Numbered from the stretch's first letter, positions 35,927 through 45,485 are shown. The stretch: DNA of 64,000 bases from Firm-04 sp964392175 (GCA_964392175.1 CAYMOJ010000003.1:45229-109228); one strand, 5' to 3'. A program made the numbers and translations. The notes: generated by a model from the sequence alone, not told the origin.

Positions 35927-35953
35927 TTAGCACTCAGAGAGGATGAGTGCTAG
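35927..35953 (+). promoter_or_regulatory. CIRCE operator (HrcA binding site)
   Basis: TTAGCACTC, nine bases, GAGTGCTAG: the CIRCE inverted repeat with one mismatch at the outer end. It overlaps the transcription start of the hrcA operon, so HrcA should repress its own operon until heat stress. Confidence 0.95.
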
Positions 35954-36002
35954 CACATGAAAGCAAGGTTTGCAAAATCATAGCAAAAGGCAGGGGGAGC
36001 GC

Positions 36003-37040
36003 GTGGACAACAGAAAGCTGAAGATACTGGCGGCCGTGGTGGATGCCTATGTGACTACCGGTGAGCCTGTTGGCTCCAAAGCGATCGCGGCTCTGCCGGA
36101 TATCAATGTGTCGCCTGCTACCATTCGCAATGATATGGCAGTGCTTGAGCAGTTGGGGTTGCTGGAACAGCCCCACACTTCCGCAGGACGTGTTCCGACT
36201 TTTCAGGGCTACAAGCTCTATATTGATCAGTGTATGTCGGCACGACCTGTTCCGGCAGAGGATAAAGCAAAGCTTGACCGTATCTTTGAAGAAACGGATT
36301 CCTATGACGAGGAGCTGCTGATCCAGTCAGCGACCCATGCACTGGCAGAGATCACCCATTGCGCTGCCGTGGCAGTCAACGCGATGCCGCAGTTTTCGGT
36401 GATATCTAAAGTAGAGGTCATTCCCACGGGAAAGCGGCTGTATGTCATACTGTTGATCACCTCTGCGGGCAACATCAAAAACAAAGCCTGCCGCTTGGAG
36501 ATTGACTTAAATGAGGAGCAGCTTGCGTTCTTCCAATCGTTCCTTACAGAGCATCTCCATGGTGTTTCTCTCAATGAGCTTTCACCGGAGCGCATGGAGC
36601 AGTTGATCACTGCACTGGGCACATATATGGTTACATTAGGACCGCTGGTGCAGGGGTTGTATGAATTGAGTCGTGACATGATGCAGCAGGAGCTGACCAT
36701 CAATGGCGCGCGGAATCTGTTGACTTGTGAAGAACTGGATACCATGGATATCGTGCAGTTTATGGAGCATCAGGATGCGATTATGCCGTTGCTCAACGAA
36801 ACATTTAGCGGCATTCATGTGAAATTCAGCGATGAAAACGCCGATGCAGAAAACCAGACATTCGTCATTGGCAATTCCAGTATGATCGTTGGGCAGTATC
36901 ACAAAGACGGCAGAGAAGCCGGCAGGCTGGGGCTGATCGGCCCGATGCGGCTGGATTACGCAAAAATTATCCCATATCTTGAATATATCACACAGAAGAT
37001 CACCGATCTGATTTCTGAAAAGGAGGACGAAAACCTATGA
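36003..37040 (+). CDS. hrcA: Heat-inducible transcription repressor HrcA
   Basis: 345-residue repressor that binds CIRCE. N-terminal winged helix (DNRKLKILAAVVDAYVTTGEPVGSKAIA, PATIRNDMAVLEQLGLLEQPHTSAGRVPT) and a C-terminal GAF-like dimerisation domain are present. I place the start at the GTG at 36003 after caggggg; a longer reading from 35970 would begin close to CIRCE. Its stop overlaps the grpE start (ATGA). Confidence 0.95.
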   Translation: MDNRKLKILAAVVDAYVTTGEPVGSKAIAALPDINVSPATIRNDMAVLEQLGLLEQPHTSAGRVPTFQGYKLYIDQCMSARPVPAEDKAKLDRIFEETDSYDEELLIQSATHALAEITHCAAVAVNAMPQFSVISKVEVIPTGKRLYVILLITSAGNIKNKACRLEIDLNEEQLAFFQSFLTEHLHGVSLNELSPERMEQLITALGTYMVTLGPLVQGLYELSRDMMQQELTINGARNLLTCEELDTMDIVQFMEHQDAIMPLLNETFSGIHVKFSDENADAENQTFVIGNSSMIVGQYHKDGREAGRLGLIGPMRLDYAKIIPYLEYITQKITDLISEKEDENL

Positions 37041-37600
37041 GCGATTCACCCTTCAGCGAGAACACTGCACCGGAGGAAACCACGCCTGAGCAAGAGAGCG
37101 ATTTTCTTGAGGAGGAGGCACCTTTTTCCGAAACCGATGACGGTGAGCCGGAAATTGTGGAGCTGACCCCCGAACAGAAGGCCTTGCAGGAGGCAAACGA
37201 CAAGTATATGCGTCTGTTTGCTGAGTTTGACAACTATCGTAAGCGTACTGCCAAGGAAAAGACGGAAAGTTATCAGGATGCGGTTGCCAAAACCGTTCTG
37301 ACATTGCTGCCCGTTGTAGATAACTTTGAGCGCGCCATGGCAGTTTCTTGTACAGATGCTGCCTTCCAGAGCGGTATGGAGAAGATCTATCAGCAGCTGT
37401 GTGAGACGCTCTCCAAGCTCGGTGTTACTGAGATCCCTGCGATGAATGAACCGTTTGATCCCAAGGTGCATAACGCTATCCGTCAGATCGAGGACGAAAA
37501 TTTCAGTGAGAACACCGTGTGTGAGGTCTATCAGAAGGGCTACCGACTGGGCGACCGCATTGTCCGTCATGCAATGGTATCTGTCGCAAACTGCGTCTGA
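37037..37600 (+). CDS. grpE: Nucleotide exchange factor GrpE
   Basis: 187-residue DnaK cochaperone. A 50-residue Glu-rich disordered N-terminus leads into the long coiled helix (YMRLFAEFDNYRKRTAKEK) and the beta domain (GVTEIPAMNEPFDPKVHNAI, VYQKGYRLGDRIVRHAMVSVA). It overlaps hrcA by 4 bases, indicating coupled translation, and is followed by dnaK after 46 bases. Confidence 0.96.
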   Translation: MSDSPFSENTAPEETTPEQESDFLEEEAPFSETDDGEPEIVELTPEQKALQEANDKYMRLFAEFDNYRKRTAKEKTESYQDAVAKTVLTLLPVVDNFERAMAVSCTDAAFQSGMEKIYQQLCETLSKLGVTEIPAMNEPFDPKVHNAIRQIEDENFSENTVCEVYQKGYRLGDRIVRHAMVSVANCV

Positions 37601-37646
37601 TGCCGTCAACATAATTACCCCAAACATTTGAAGGAGGAACTTTATC

Positions 37647-39476
37647 ATGAGCAAGATTATCGGTATTGACCTGGGTACAACCAATTCCTGTGTAGCAGTG
37701 ATGGAGGGCGGTAACGCCGTCGTAATCCCCAACGCAGAGGGCGCAAGAACGACCCCTTCTGTGGTGGCAGTTTCTAAGACCGGCGAGCGTCTGGTTGGTC
37801 AGATCGCAAAGCGTCAGGCGATTACCAACCCTGATAACACCGTGATTTCTATTAAGAGAAAGATGGGCAGCAATCAAAAGGCACAGATTGCCGGTAAGGC
37901 ATATACCCCGCAAGAGGTTTCCGCAATGATTCTCCAAAAGCTGAAGGCGGATGCCGAAGCGTATCTGGGTGAGACTGTCACAGAAGCAGTGATTACCGTT
38001 CCTGCGTATTTTACCGATTCTCAGCGTCAGGCAACCAAGGACGCCGGTCAGATCGCAGGCTTGAATGTGCGCCGTATCATCAATGAGCCGACCGCTGCGG
38101 CACTGTCTTACGGTATCGATAAGGAAGAGCAGCAGAAGATCATGGTGTTTGACCTGGGCGGCGGTACGTTCGATGTGTCCATTATTGATATGGGTGACGG
38201 CGTGACCGAGGTGCTTGCAACTGCAGGTAACAACCATCTGGGCGGCGATGACTTCGACCAGCGCATCATTGACTGGATGGTTGAAGAGTTTAAGAAGGCT
38301 GAAGGCATTGATCTGCGGAACGATAAGACTGCGATGCAGCGTTTGAAGGAAGCTGCCGAAAAGGCAAAGATCGAGCTTTCCTCTATGACTACGACCAATA
38401 TCAATCAGCCGTTTATCAGCGTGGATGCCAATGGCCCGAAGCACTTGGATCTGAACCTGACACAGGCAAAGTTCAATGAGATGACTGCCGACCTCGTCCG
38501 CGCTACCATGGGCCCTGTGGAGCAGGCACTTCGCGATAGTGGTCTCAACCCTTCCGACCTCGACAAGGTGCTGATGGTTGGTGGCTCCTCCAGAATCCCT
38601 GCTGTGCAGCAGGCTGTGAAAGATCGTATCGGCAAAGAGCCGTTCAAGGGCATCAACCCCGATGAGTGCGTGGCACTGGGTGCTGCATATCAGGGCGGCG
38701 TGCTTGGCGGCGATGTGAAGGAAGCACTGCTTCTGCTGGATGTGACACCGCTTTCTCTGGGCTTGGAAACTATGGGCGGTATCTGCACTAAGATCATTGA
38801 GCGTAATACGACCATTCCGACCAGTAAGTCACAGGTGTTCTCTACCGCTGCTGATAATCAGCCTGCCGTAGATATCTGCGTGCTACAGGGTGAGCGTGAA
38901 TTCGCAAAGGATAACAAGCAGCTGGGTATGTTCCGTTTGGATGGCATTGCTCCTGCACCTCGCGGTATTCCTCAGATTGAGGTTACCTTTGATATCGACG
39001 CAAACGGTATTGTGAACGTTTCTGCAAAGGATCTGGGTACCGGTAAATCTCAGCAGATCTCCATTACCGCTTCTACTAACATGAGCAAGGAAGATATCGA
39101 CCGCGCTGTGCGTGAGGCGGAGCAGTTTGCTGAAGAGGACAAGAAGCGCAAGGAGCAGGTGGACATCAAGAACAACGGCGAGGCACTGTGCTTCCAGTGT
39201 GAGAAGGCACTGGGCGAGTTCGGTGATAAGGTCTCCGCAGAGGATAAGGCTCCCATCGAGACCGCAGTCAATGAGCTGAAAGAAGCACTGAAAACTGACA
39301 ACTATGACGATATCAAGGCAAAGACCGAGGCGTTGCAGAATGCGTTCTATGCGCTCAGCTCCAAGGTGTACCAGCAGGCAAATCCTGAAGGTGCCCCTGA
39401 CATGAGCAATATGGGTAATATGGGTGGCGATCCCAACAATGACGGCGTTGTGGATGCCGACTTTACTGAGGCTTGA
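37647..39476 (+). CDS. dnaK: Chaperone protein DnaK
   Basis: 609-residue Hsp70. The ATPase domain shows IGIDLGTTNSCVAVMEGG, the VPAYFTDSQRQATKDAG loop and MVFDLGGGTFDVSII; the substrate domain starts with LLLDVTPLSLGLETMGG. The C-terminus ends in a short Gly/Asn/Met linker and a DVVDADF-like tail (NDGVVDADFTEA). Strong aaggagg site. It belongs to the CIRCE-controlled operon. Confidence 0.98.
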   Translation: MSKIIGIDLGTTNSCVAVMEGGNAVVIPNAEGARTTPSVVAVSKTGERLVGQIAKRQAITNPDNTVISIKRKMGSNQKAQIAGKAYTPQEVSAMILQKLKADAEAYLGETVTEAVITVPAYFTDSQRQATKDAGQIAGLNVRRIINEPTAAALSYGIDKEEQQKIMVFDLGGGTFDVSIIDMGDGVTEVLATAGNNHLGGDDFDQRIIDWMVEEFKKAEGIDLRNDKTAMQRLKEAAEKAKIELSSMTTTNINQPFISVDANGPKHLDLNLTQAKFNEMTADLVRATMGPVEQALRDSGLNPSDLDKVLMVGGSSRIPAVQQAVKDRIGKEPFKGINPDECVALGAAYQGGVLGGDVKEALLLLDVTPLSLGLETMGGICTKIIERNTTIPTSKSQVFSTAADNQPAVDICVLQGEREFAKDNKQLGMFRLDGIAPAPRGIPQIEVTFDIDANGIVNVSAKDLGTGKSQQISITASTNMSKEDIDRAVREAEQFAEEDKKRKEQVDIKNNGEALCFQCEKALGEFGDKVSAEDKAPIETAVNELKEALKTDNYDDIKAKTEALQNAFYALSSKVYQQANPEGAPDMSNMGNMGGDPNNDGVVDADFTEA

Positions 39477-39490
39477 GCACAAATAACAGC

Positions 39491-39518
39491 CGGGGACGGA
39501 GTACAGACTCTGTCCCCG
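39491..39518 (+). terminator. Hairpin after dnaK
   Basis: A 12-bp stem with one wobble (39491-39502 with 39507-39518) and a 4-base loop. No real T-run follows, so it is probably a partial terminator or mRNA-stability hairpin. Confidence 0.5.
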
Positions 39519-39602
39519 ACATTATTATCTGCAGCACCGCAGCAAACGGCGCGCAGATGCGCAACTGCTGCGGAAAAATTTTGCAAAATGCGGGAAAAGC
39601 CC

Positions 39603-39631
39603 TTGCAACTTTGCGGTAGTTGTGCTATAAT
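39603..39631 (+). promoter_or_regulatory. Separate sigma-A promoter for dnaJ
   Basis: TTGCAA at 39603-39608 and TATAAT at 39626-39631 with a 17-base spacer. No CIRCE repeat accompanies it, so dnaJ may have basal expression independent of HrcA. Confidence 0.8.
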
Positions 39632-39723
39632 GAACTATAAGTGTGTGCAATTCGAAAAAAAGCATCTTGATCTTGTTGTACACGATAAACGATACGAAAA
39701 AACCATCGAAAGGGTGTTCGGAT

Positions 39724-40872
39724 ATGGCGGATAAACGCGATTATTATGAGGTGCTGGGCGTCAAGCGAGATGCAAAGGACGAAGAGCTGAAAAAGGCATA
39801 CCGTCAGTTGGCAAGACAGTATCACCCTGACCTGCACCCCGATGATCCTACTTGTGAAGCAAAGTTCAAGGAAGTCACAGAGGCTTATGAGGTGCTCTCT
39901 AACAGCGAGAAGCGTAGTGTCTACGATCAGTACGGTCATGAAGGCTTGGAAAATGGCGGTATGGGCGCAGACGTAGGTGGCTTCTCCGATGTCAGCGAGA
40001 TTTTGGAAAGTCTGTTCGGCGGTATGGGCGGTATGTTTGGTGGTGGCAGGGCATCCAATGCCAACGCACCACGCCAGGGTAGAGATATCACCACCAATAT
40101 CACCATTGATTTTATGGAAGCCTGTAACGGCACATCGAAGACCATTCAGATTCACCGAATGGAAACCTGTACCGATTGCCACGGTACCGGTGCGGCAGGC
40201 GGTAGTGAAGCCGAGGTCTGTAAAGAGTGCCAGGGCAGAGGTACTGTGAAGGCAACACAGCGTACACCCTTTGGTCTGATTTCCCAGTCTAAGACTTGTC
40301 CACGTTGTGGCGGTAAAGGTAGAGTCATTAAGAATCCCTGCCAGAAGTGCCGCGGTGTGGGACGCATCCGTGTGCCTAAGTCCTTGACCATCAACATTCC
40401 TGCCGGTGTCGACCATGGTCGCACGCTCAGTATCAGCGGGCAGGGTGATGTGGGTACCAATGGTGGCCCGAACGGTAATTTGTTTGTGGGTGTGTCCGTG
40501 CGGCCGCATCCGCTGTATACTCGTGATGGCTACGATATCTACTGCGATATTCCCATCACCTACGCACAGGCGGTTCTGGGCGATGAGATCGTGGTACCTA
40601 CCATTGATGGCAATGTGAAATATCGCATTGGTGAGGGTACACAAAATGGCACGATCTTCCGTTTGCGTGGTAAGGGCGTGAAACGACGCAATAGTGAAGA
40701 TCGCGGTGACCAGTATGTGAAAGTATATGTGGAGATCCCCAAGGGATTGAACAAACACCAGAAAGAACTGATCTCCCAGTTGGAGGCATCGCTAGAGGCA
40801 AAGAACTATGCCAAGCGCGAGAGCTTCTTCAGCAAGTTGCGCGATCTGTTCAAGGGTGACAGCGCAAAATAA
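39724..40872 (+). CDS. dnaJ: Chaperone protein DnaJ
   Basis: 382-residue type I Hsp40. J domain at 1-70 with the HPD tripeptide (QYHPDLHPDD), a Gly/Phe-rich region at about 78-115, four zinc-finger CXXCXGXG repeats (CTDCHGTG, CKECQGRG, CPRCGGKG, CQKCRGVG) and the C-terminal substrate-binding domain. ATG at 39724 after gaaaggg; the open frame upstream crosses the promoter and is rejected. Confidence 0.97.
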   Translation: MADKRDYYEVLGVKRDAKDEELKKAYRQLARQYHPDLHPDDPTCEAKFKEVTEAYEVLSNSEKRSVYDQYGHEGLENGGMGADVGGFSDVSEILESLFGGMGGMFGGGRASNANAPRQGRDITTNITIDFMEACNGTSKTIQIHRMETCTDCHGTGAAGGSEAEVCKECQGRGTVKATQRTPFGLISQSKTCPRCGGKGRVIKNPCQKCRGVGRIRVPKSLTINIPAGVDHGRTLSISGQGDVGTNGGPNGNLFVGVSVRPHPLYTRDGYDIYCDIPITYAQAVLGDEIVVPTIDGNVKYRIGEGTQNGTIFRLRGKGVKRRNSEDRGDQYVKVYVEIPKGLNKHQKELISQLEASLEAKNYAKRESFFSKLRDLFKGDSAK

Positions 40873-40886
40873 ATCAAAATGCGAAA

Positions 40887-40931
40887 CAGCACCAATCCGG
40901 AGCAGGTCTTCGGTGCGGTGCTGATTTTTTT
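40887..40931 (+). terminator. Intrinsic terminator after dnaJ
   Basis: Outer stem cagcacc (40887-40893) with ggtgctg (40917-40923), an inner paired segment, and a seven-T run from 40925. Confidence 0.85.
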
Positions 40932-41043
40932 GTTATGCTGTCGAAAAGGCATACACCACAGGGAGCACGAGCGCATAGAATACCAGTAACCGTGGCGATG
41001 GAATCTTTTGCTGCGGTACAGCGTTTGAAAGGAGCTTTACAGT

Positions 41044-41643
41044 ATGGTGAAACAGAAACAAAGGCTGTTGGTGGCAGGGGGCGATTTGCGACAGATTGCA
41101 GCGGCACGGCGGCTTGCGAAGCATCATGCGGTTGAGATCATTGGTTTTGATGTAGCAAATGATCTGCCCACCTTGCCTACAGGGGCTGCACCGGGTACAT
41201 TGGATCACTTGATCCTGCCAATGCCCGTTACACGGGACGGCGTTTTTTTGCATATGCCTATGTACAGTGGCAGCGCGATCAGTCTGCAATCACTATTGCC
41301 GCTGGTGAAACCCGGCGGAATGGTCATGGGTGGCAGATGGTCAGAACCGGAGCGACAGATGGTTGCACAAGCAGGCTTAAAGGCGGTGGATTATTCGACA
41401 AGGGAGGAGTTTGCTGTGCGCAATGCAGTGCCCACTGCAGAGGGTGCATTGCAGCTTGCGATGGAAGAATTGCCGGTGACGATCCGTGGGTTGCGTTGTG
41501 TGATTTTGGGTGCAGGACGCATCAGCCGTGTGTTGCAGCCGATGCTGCGTGCGTTGGGTGCGGATATCACCGTTGTAGCAAGGCGGTGTTCTGACATTGC
41601 GTGGAGCAAATGTGCCCAGCGGAAACCGCATATCCGCAACAGG
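41044..41643 (+). pseudogene. spoVFA: Truncated dipicolinate synthase subunit A
   Basis: The first ~187 codons match SpoVFA/DpaA, which makes the spore-core compound dipicolinate: RLLVAGGDLRQIAAARRLAK, RNAVPTAEGALQLAMEELPVTI and a Rossmann motif ILGAGRISRVLQPMLRALGA are recognisable. The similarity stops around 41604, just after VVARRCSDIA. The frame then runs without a stop into antisense tRNA sequence. The C-terminal third (about 110 residues of the usual ~295) and the B subunit gene are missing. The gene keeps a good start with aaaggag. It is most likely non-functional. Confidence 0.75.
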
Positions 41644-41644
41644 G

Positions 41645-41679
41645 CAAAAGAAAAGATCCCGTACCGAAGTACAGGATCT
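41645..41679 (-). terminator. Terminator for the tRNA cluster
   Basis: On the minus strand agatcctgtac, loop ttcg, gtacgggatct (41654-41679), then ttttctttt. It follows tRNA-His. Confidence 0.85.
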
Positions 41680-41683
41680 GCAA

Positions 41684-41758
41684 GGCGGGAGATGGGACTC
41701 GAACCCACGGTCTTCGGGACCACAATCCGACGCTTTAACCAGCTAAGCTACACCCGCC
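41684..41758 (-). tRNA. tRNA-His (GTG)
   Basis: 75 bases on the minus strand. The anticodon loop TTGTGGT gives GTG. The extra G at position -1 (41758) opposite C73 is the histidine identity element. The T arm reads GGTTCGAGTCCC. The 3' CCA is not encoded. Last tRNA of the three. Confidence 0.95.
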
Positions 41759-41804
41759 ATATGCGGAAGCGACAGGTAAACGCTTCCGATTTGTATGCAA
41801 ACAG

Positions 41805-41878
41805 CGCGCCTTATTGGATTCGAACCAATGACTTACTGCTTAGAAGGCAGTTACTCTATCCAGCTGAGTTAAAGGCGC
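41805..41878 (-). tRNA. tRNA-Arg (TCT)
   Basis: 74 bases on the minus strand. Acceptor stem GCGCCTT with AAGGCGC, anticodon loop CTTCTAA (anticodon TCT), T loop GGTTCGAATCC, discriminator G. The 3' CCA is not encoded. Confidence 0.95.
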
Positions 41879-41881
41879 ATA

Positions 41882-41955
<74 letters not shown>

Positions 41956-42001
41956 ATAGCAGAAGTCACGATGCATCGACGATTCCAGCACTGCGAGAAT
42001 T

Positions 42002-42030
42002 ATTATACACCATTTTGAAGGATTTGTCAA
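42002..42030 (-). promoter_or_regulatory. tRNA cluster promoter
   Basis: On the minus strand TTGACA (42025-42030) and TATAAT (42002-42007), perfect consensus with a 17-base spacer, 46 bases upstream of tRNA-Gly. Confidence 0.92.
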
Positions 42031-42109
42031 GGGCAAATCACGAAAATCTTTGTAAAATTCGGCTGGGAAGCTCCACTTCGGAATATTTCGCATATTCAAA
42101 GACAGTTAT

Positions 42110-42138
42110 TTGACAATTTTCGTGTTTTTTGCTATAAT
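42110..42138 (+). promoter_or_regulatory. Sigma-A promoter for the GGDEF-like gene
   Basis: TTGACA at 42110-42115 and TATAAT at 42133-42138, 17-base spacer. It is divergent from the tRNA promoter 80 bases away. Confidence 0.9.
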
Positions 42139-42171
42139 AAAACCAAGATGATTCGAAAAGGAGCACTGGTT

Positions 42172-43983
42172 ATGTCGATTACTGAGGAGTGGCGCAAACA
42201 CAAGCAGACTGTTGGTTGTGTGACCACTGACGCCCATTTTCATATGCAGTATGCCGATGCAGATTACTTCCGTTATTTCGGTGATGATGTGATCTATTCG
42301 ATTTTACGCACCATTCATGAGACGGACAGCGAGCGTTTGGTACAAGTGGCGCATCAACTGCGAGATGGGCAGCTGGAGCAGCTTGTGCTGCGTATGCGCG
42401 GTCGCAGTACGGATTGGTGCTGGATGCTTGTATGGTTGACTGCTCACGGAGAAGGGGCACAGCGACAGTATCAATTGCGCATTACAGATGTGTTTCGGTT
42501 GCAACAAATGTTGATGGATACCGCGCGCGAAAACACTACATATCGTTTTTATCTGAGTTTAATGCGTGATCTGACATTTCGGTATTCGTTTCGCACGCGA
42601 CATATTTGTATTGTAGTATATGATTGCTGTCGCGAACGGATCCTTACCGATATGCTGTTGGAGGATTGGAAGCAACAGGCGATCGAAAAGGGAATGGTGG
42701 CACGGGAGGACATCAGCAAGCTAGAAACGCTTTGCAGCAATATGGAACATGGTGAGCCGCGATTTCAATGCGAATTGGAAACCAGTCTTTGCTCCATGGG
42801 CAGCCGTATGGAATATTGTATGTTTCGTGGTGTGACCCGCAGTGATCTCCCCGGAGAACGTACTGTATTGGGTACCATCAGCTTTTTGCACGCCAAATTC
42901 AAAAGCAAGGAGCCAAGCTGGCTACAGGAAACACAACGTGACCCTGCTACGGATCTGCTGAACAAGAATGCCATTACGGCGTATGCAAAATCGGTGCTGG
43001 CGACGCAGCCCGAGGGCATTGTCAGCCTTGTGATTCTGAATGTGGACGCATTCAAGGAAATCAATGATCGCTATGGGCATATGTTCGGTGATGAAGTTTT
43101 GTTTACCATGGCACAGATTCTGCAATCGGAGATCGGTAATCGTGGTGTGGCAGGCAGGATCGGCGGTGGTATGTTTCTGTTTGTATTGGAGGGCATTGCT
43201 GATGAAACCGATCTGCGTGGCGTACTGCGTGCTATTCGCACCAAGTTGGAATGGGCGTGGGAAAATACGGGTGAGGAAACCGGGCGTCCACGTGTGACTT
43301 GTTCCATGGGTGCTGCTTGCTATCCTATTGATTCAAAGTCCTATGATGCGTTGTTTTTGCAGGCAGATAAGGCTTTGTATATCGCCACAGAGAAGGGCAA
43401 CAACCGTTATGTCATCTATGATGTAAAAAAACATGGTGCAGCACTGCCGAACAGCGAACGCTCTACAGCGGATTTGTATGCCAACGTGCCAAAATCGATG
43501 CAAAGCAAGGCCGGCTTTGTGGCAGATGTCGCACGCAGCTTATTGCATCAGCCGTTGCCTGATGTGTTTGCTCTGTTGCAGGGGATCGGTGAGCAGTTTG
43601 GCGTAGATGGAATTCATATCTTTGCGACAGTTGAACAAAAGGCGGTGTTTAGCTGGGGGCATCCCGTGAATGGTGCGGCAAATGTGCTGTTGGCAGAACC
43701 TTTTTCGGTTGGCTTCGGGGAAGATGACGTTTGTGTGGTGGATAATATCAATGCGCTGGAAAATGTCGCAGACGATGCTTACCATTGGTTCGCGGCGCAA
43801 AATATGCTGGGAGCAGTGTTGTATCGCATGATGCAGGGAGAAGCTCCGGTTGGCGTGATTGCCTTTGGTTTGTTCGGCAGATTCCGCAAATGGAGTACTT
43901 TGGATGTGAACCATCTAACTGTGCTGGGCGGTATTCTTGCGGGATTGATGGAATCGTACGGTTTTTCGCAGCAGATCCCGTAA
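42172..43983 (+). CDS. Degenerate GGDEF-domain protein
   Basis: 603-residue cytoplasmic protein with no membrane segment. A PAS-like N-terminal domain (about 10-115) is followed by a middle region, a GGDEF fold (RDPATDLLNKNAITAYAKS to GNNRYVIYDVKK, about 255-420) and a GAF-like C-terminal domain (about 445-600). The signature GGDEF reads GGGMF at residues 331-335, so the metal-binding acidic residues are lost and diguanylate cyclase activity is unlikely. A receptor or structural role is more plausible. ATG at 42172 follows aaaagga; an ATG 24 bases upstream lacks a site. Confidence 0.8.
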   Translation: MSITEEWRKHKQTVGCVTTDAHFHMQYADADYFRYFGDDVIYSILRTIHETDSERLVQVAHQLRDGQLEQLVLRMRGRSTDWCWMLVWLTAHGEGAQRQYQLRITDVFRLQQMLMDTARENTTYRFYLSLMRDLTFRYSFRTRHICIVVYDCCRERILTDMLLEDWKQQAIEKGMVAREDISKLETLCSNMEHGEPRFQCELETSLCSMGSRMEYCMFRGVTRSDLPGERTVLGTISFLHAKFKSKEPSWLQETQRDPATDLLNKNAITAYAKSVLATQPEGIVSLVILNVDAFKEINDRYGHMFGDEVLFTMAQILQSEIGNRGVAGRIGGGMFLFVLEGIADETDLRGVLRAIRTKLEWAWENTGEETGRPRVTCSMGAACYPIDSKSYDALFLQADKALYIATEKGNNRYVIYDVKKHGAALPNSERSTADLYANVPKSMQSKAGFVADVARSLLHQPLPDVFALLQGIGEQFGVDGIHIFATVEQKAVFSWGHPVNGAANVLLAEPFSVGFGEDDVCVVDNINALENVADDAYHWFAAQNMLGAVLYRMMQGEAPVGVIAFGLFGRFRKWSTLDVNHLTVLGGILAGLMESYGFSQQIP

Positions 43984-44030
43984 AACTTGCGGCAAAATGA
44001 TCAATTTGCAGTGCAAAAGCGAAAAAAGCC

Positions 44031-44059
44031 TTGCAATCCATGCGCCATTGTGCTATGAT
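44031..44059 (+). promoter_or_regulatory. Promoter for the permease gene
   Basis: TTGCAA at 44031-44036 and TATGAT at 44054-44059 with a 17-base spacer, 48 bases before the start. Confidence 0.7.
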
Positions 44060-44107
44060 GTATCTTTGGTGCGATTCTGCACGACTTTATGACGAAAGAA
44101 TGATACG

Positions 44108-45283
44108 ATGGCAAAAACCGCGACACTTCCCCATATGGGGCGCAGATTTCATTTGGAAAGCGTGGTGGCATTTTGCAAAAAGAATGCTATGCTGCTGATC
44201 GCTGTGACCCTTGCATTGCTGACGATGCTTGTGATTCCACCCGACCGTGCCTATGCGGAATACTTTGACTGGAAAACACTCAGTTGCCTGTTTGCCACAC
44301 TTGCTGTGGTCTGTGCGTTAAAAAGCATCCGCTTTTTTACATATTTGGCGCGCAAAATCGTAACCTTGGCGGGTAATACACGCATGGCGATTCTCACACT
44401 GATGGGCATTACTTTTATCGGCTCTATGTTCATGGCGAACGATATGGCACTACTGACCTTTCTGCCTTTGGGTTACGATGTGTTAAGCTCCACCAAACAG
44501 GAAAGGCATATCCCCTTTACCTTTATTATGCAGAACATTTCTGCTAATTTGGGCGGTATGCTTACGCCTTTTGGCAATCCGCAGAATCTGTTTTTGTATG
44601 AGAAGTTTCACATCAGTAACAGCGAGTTTGTTTCGATTATGGCAATTCCCTTTGCAGTGGCGATTTTGCTGATTTTTGTGTGCTGCATGACCATCAAAAA
44701 AGAGAAGCTGGTCATTGCCGAAAAAATCACTACGTCGTTGCCAAAGGGGAGAGCAGCGTTGTATCTGGTGCTGTTTGCCTGCGCAATTTTGATGGTAATG
44801 CGCGTGCTGCCGTGGTGGATCGTTTTGATTGGCATAACAGCAGTTTTACTGATTGCTGCACCGCAAGCGCTCGCTAAGGTGGATTTTGGCTTGTTGGGAA
44901 CATTTTTTGCGTTTTTCATCTTTGCGGGCAACCTCGCCCGTGTAGAACCTGTGCGCGAGTTGCTTTCGCGGTTGCTTGCGGTGAATCCGCTGTGGATGTC
45001 AGCAATATCTTGTCAGTTGATCAGCAATGTGCCTTCTGCGATCTTGCTTTCCCAGTTTACTGAGGCGTACCCTGCGCTGCTCATGGGTGTGAATATCGGC
45101 GGTACGGGGACATTGATCGCATCACTTGCCAGTTTGATCACATTTCGCGAGTATGCGTCGCATTACCCAAAGAAGATCGGTGCGTATGTCAAGCTGTTTT
45201 CGCTGCTCAATTTCGGTTTTCTTGCTGTGTTGCTGATCGTTTGCACACTTTGCTTGCCAATGGTTACGGCATATACGACATAA
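44108..45283 (+). CDS. ArsB/NhaD-type anion permease
   Basis: 391-residue membrane protein with about ten hydrophobic helices. The conserved loops FMANDMALLTFLPLG and SANLGGMLTPFGNPQNLFLY, and the second-half pair SNVPSAILLSQF and GVNIGGTGTLIASLASLI, are typical of the ion transporter superfamily that includes ArsB, NhaD and the citrate (CitMHS/SLC13-like) permeases. The substrate cannot be inferred: no arsenic or citrate genes are adjacent. Single-gene unit between its own promoter and terminator. Confidence 0.82.
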   Translation: MAKTATLPHMGRRFHLESVVAFCKKNAMLLIAVTLALLTMLVIPPDRAYAEYFDWKTLSCLFATLAVVCALKSIRFFTYLARKIVTLAGNTRMAILTLMGITFIGSMFMANDMALLTFLPLGYDVLSSTKQERHIPFTFIMQNISANLGGMLTPFGNPQNLFLYEKFHISNSEFVSIMAIPFAVAILLIFVCCMTIKKEKLVIAEKITTSLPKGRAALYLVLFACAILMVMRVLPWWIVLIGITAVLLIAAPQALAKVDFGLLGTFFAFFIFAGNLARVEPVRELLSRLLAVNPLWMSAISCQLISNVPSAILLSQFTEAYPALLMGVNIGGTGTLIASLASLITFREYASHYPKKIGAYVKLFSLLNFGFLAVLLIVCTLCLPMVTAYTT

Positions 45284-45290
45284 TCGATAC

Positions 45291-45327
45291 AAAGATCCTG
45301 AGGGTGATGCCTTGGGATCTTTTTTAT
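45291..45327 (+). terminator. Intrinsic terminator after the permease
   Basis: A 13-bp stem with two wobbles (45291-45303 with about 45310-45322), followed by a T-run to about 45325. Confidence 0.8.
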
Positions 45328-45470
45328 GAGCTTGAAAAGCGGAAGCTTTGCATATGGTCGACTACGCATCTGCTGCGGCGACCCTGCTTAACAAAAACGG
45401 AGCCGATCGTTGCACGCTCACAAACGATGCAAAAAGCTCGTGTTTGGCGTTGTCAATATGCAATGTGCAC
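45328..45470. other. Gene-free stretch before the pilus locus
   Basis: Part of a 327-base gap (45284-45610). This portion has ordinary composition, no tRNA, no credible ORF with a ribosome binding site, and no repeat that I can see. Confidence 0.5.
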
Positions 45471-45485
45471 AAAAAAAAAAAAAAA
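45471..45485 (+). repeat. Poly(A)15 tract
   Basis: Fifteen consecutive A residues, ending 36 bases upstream of the -35 element of the promoter that leads into the pilus locus. Such a run can bend DNA, act like an UP element, or vary in length by polymerase slippage. Confidence 0.9.
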
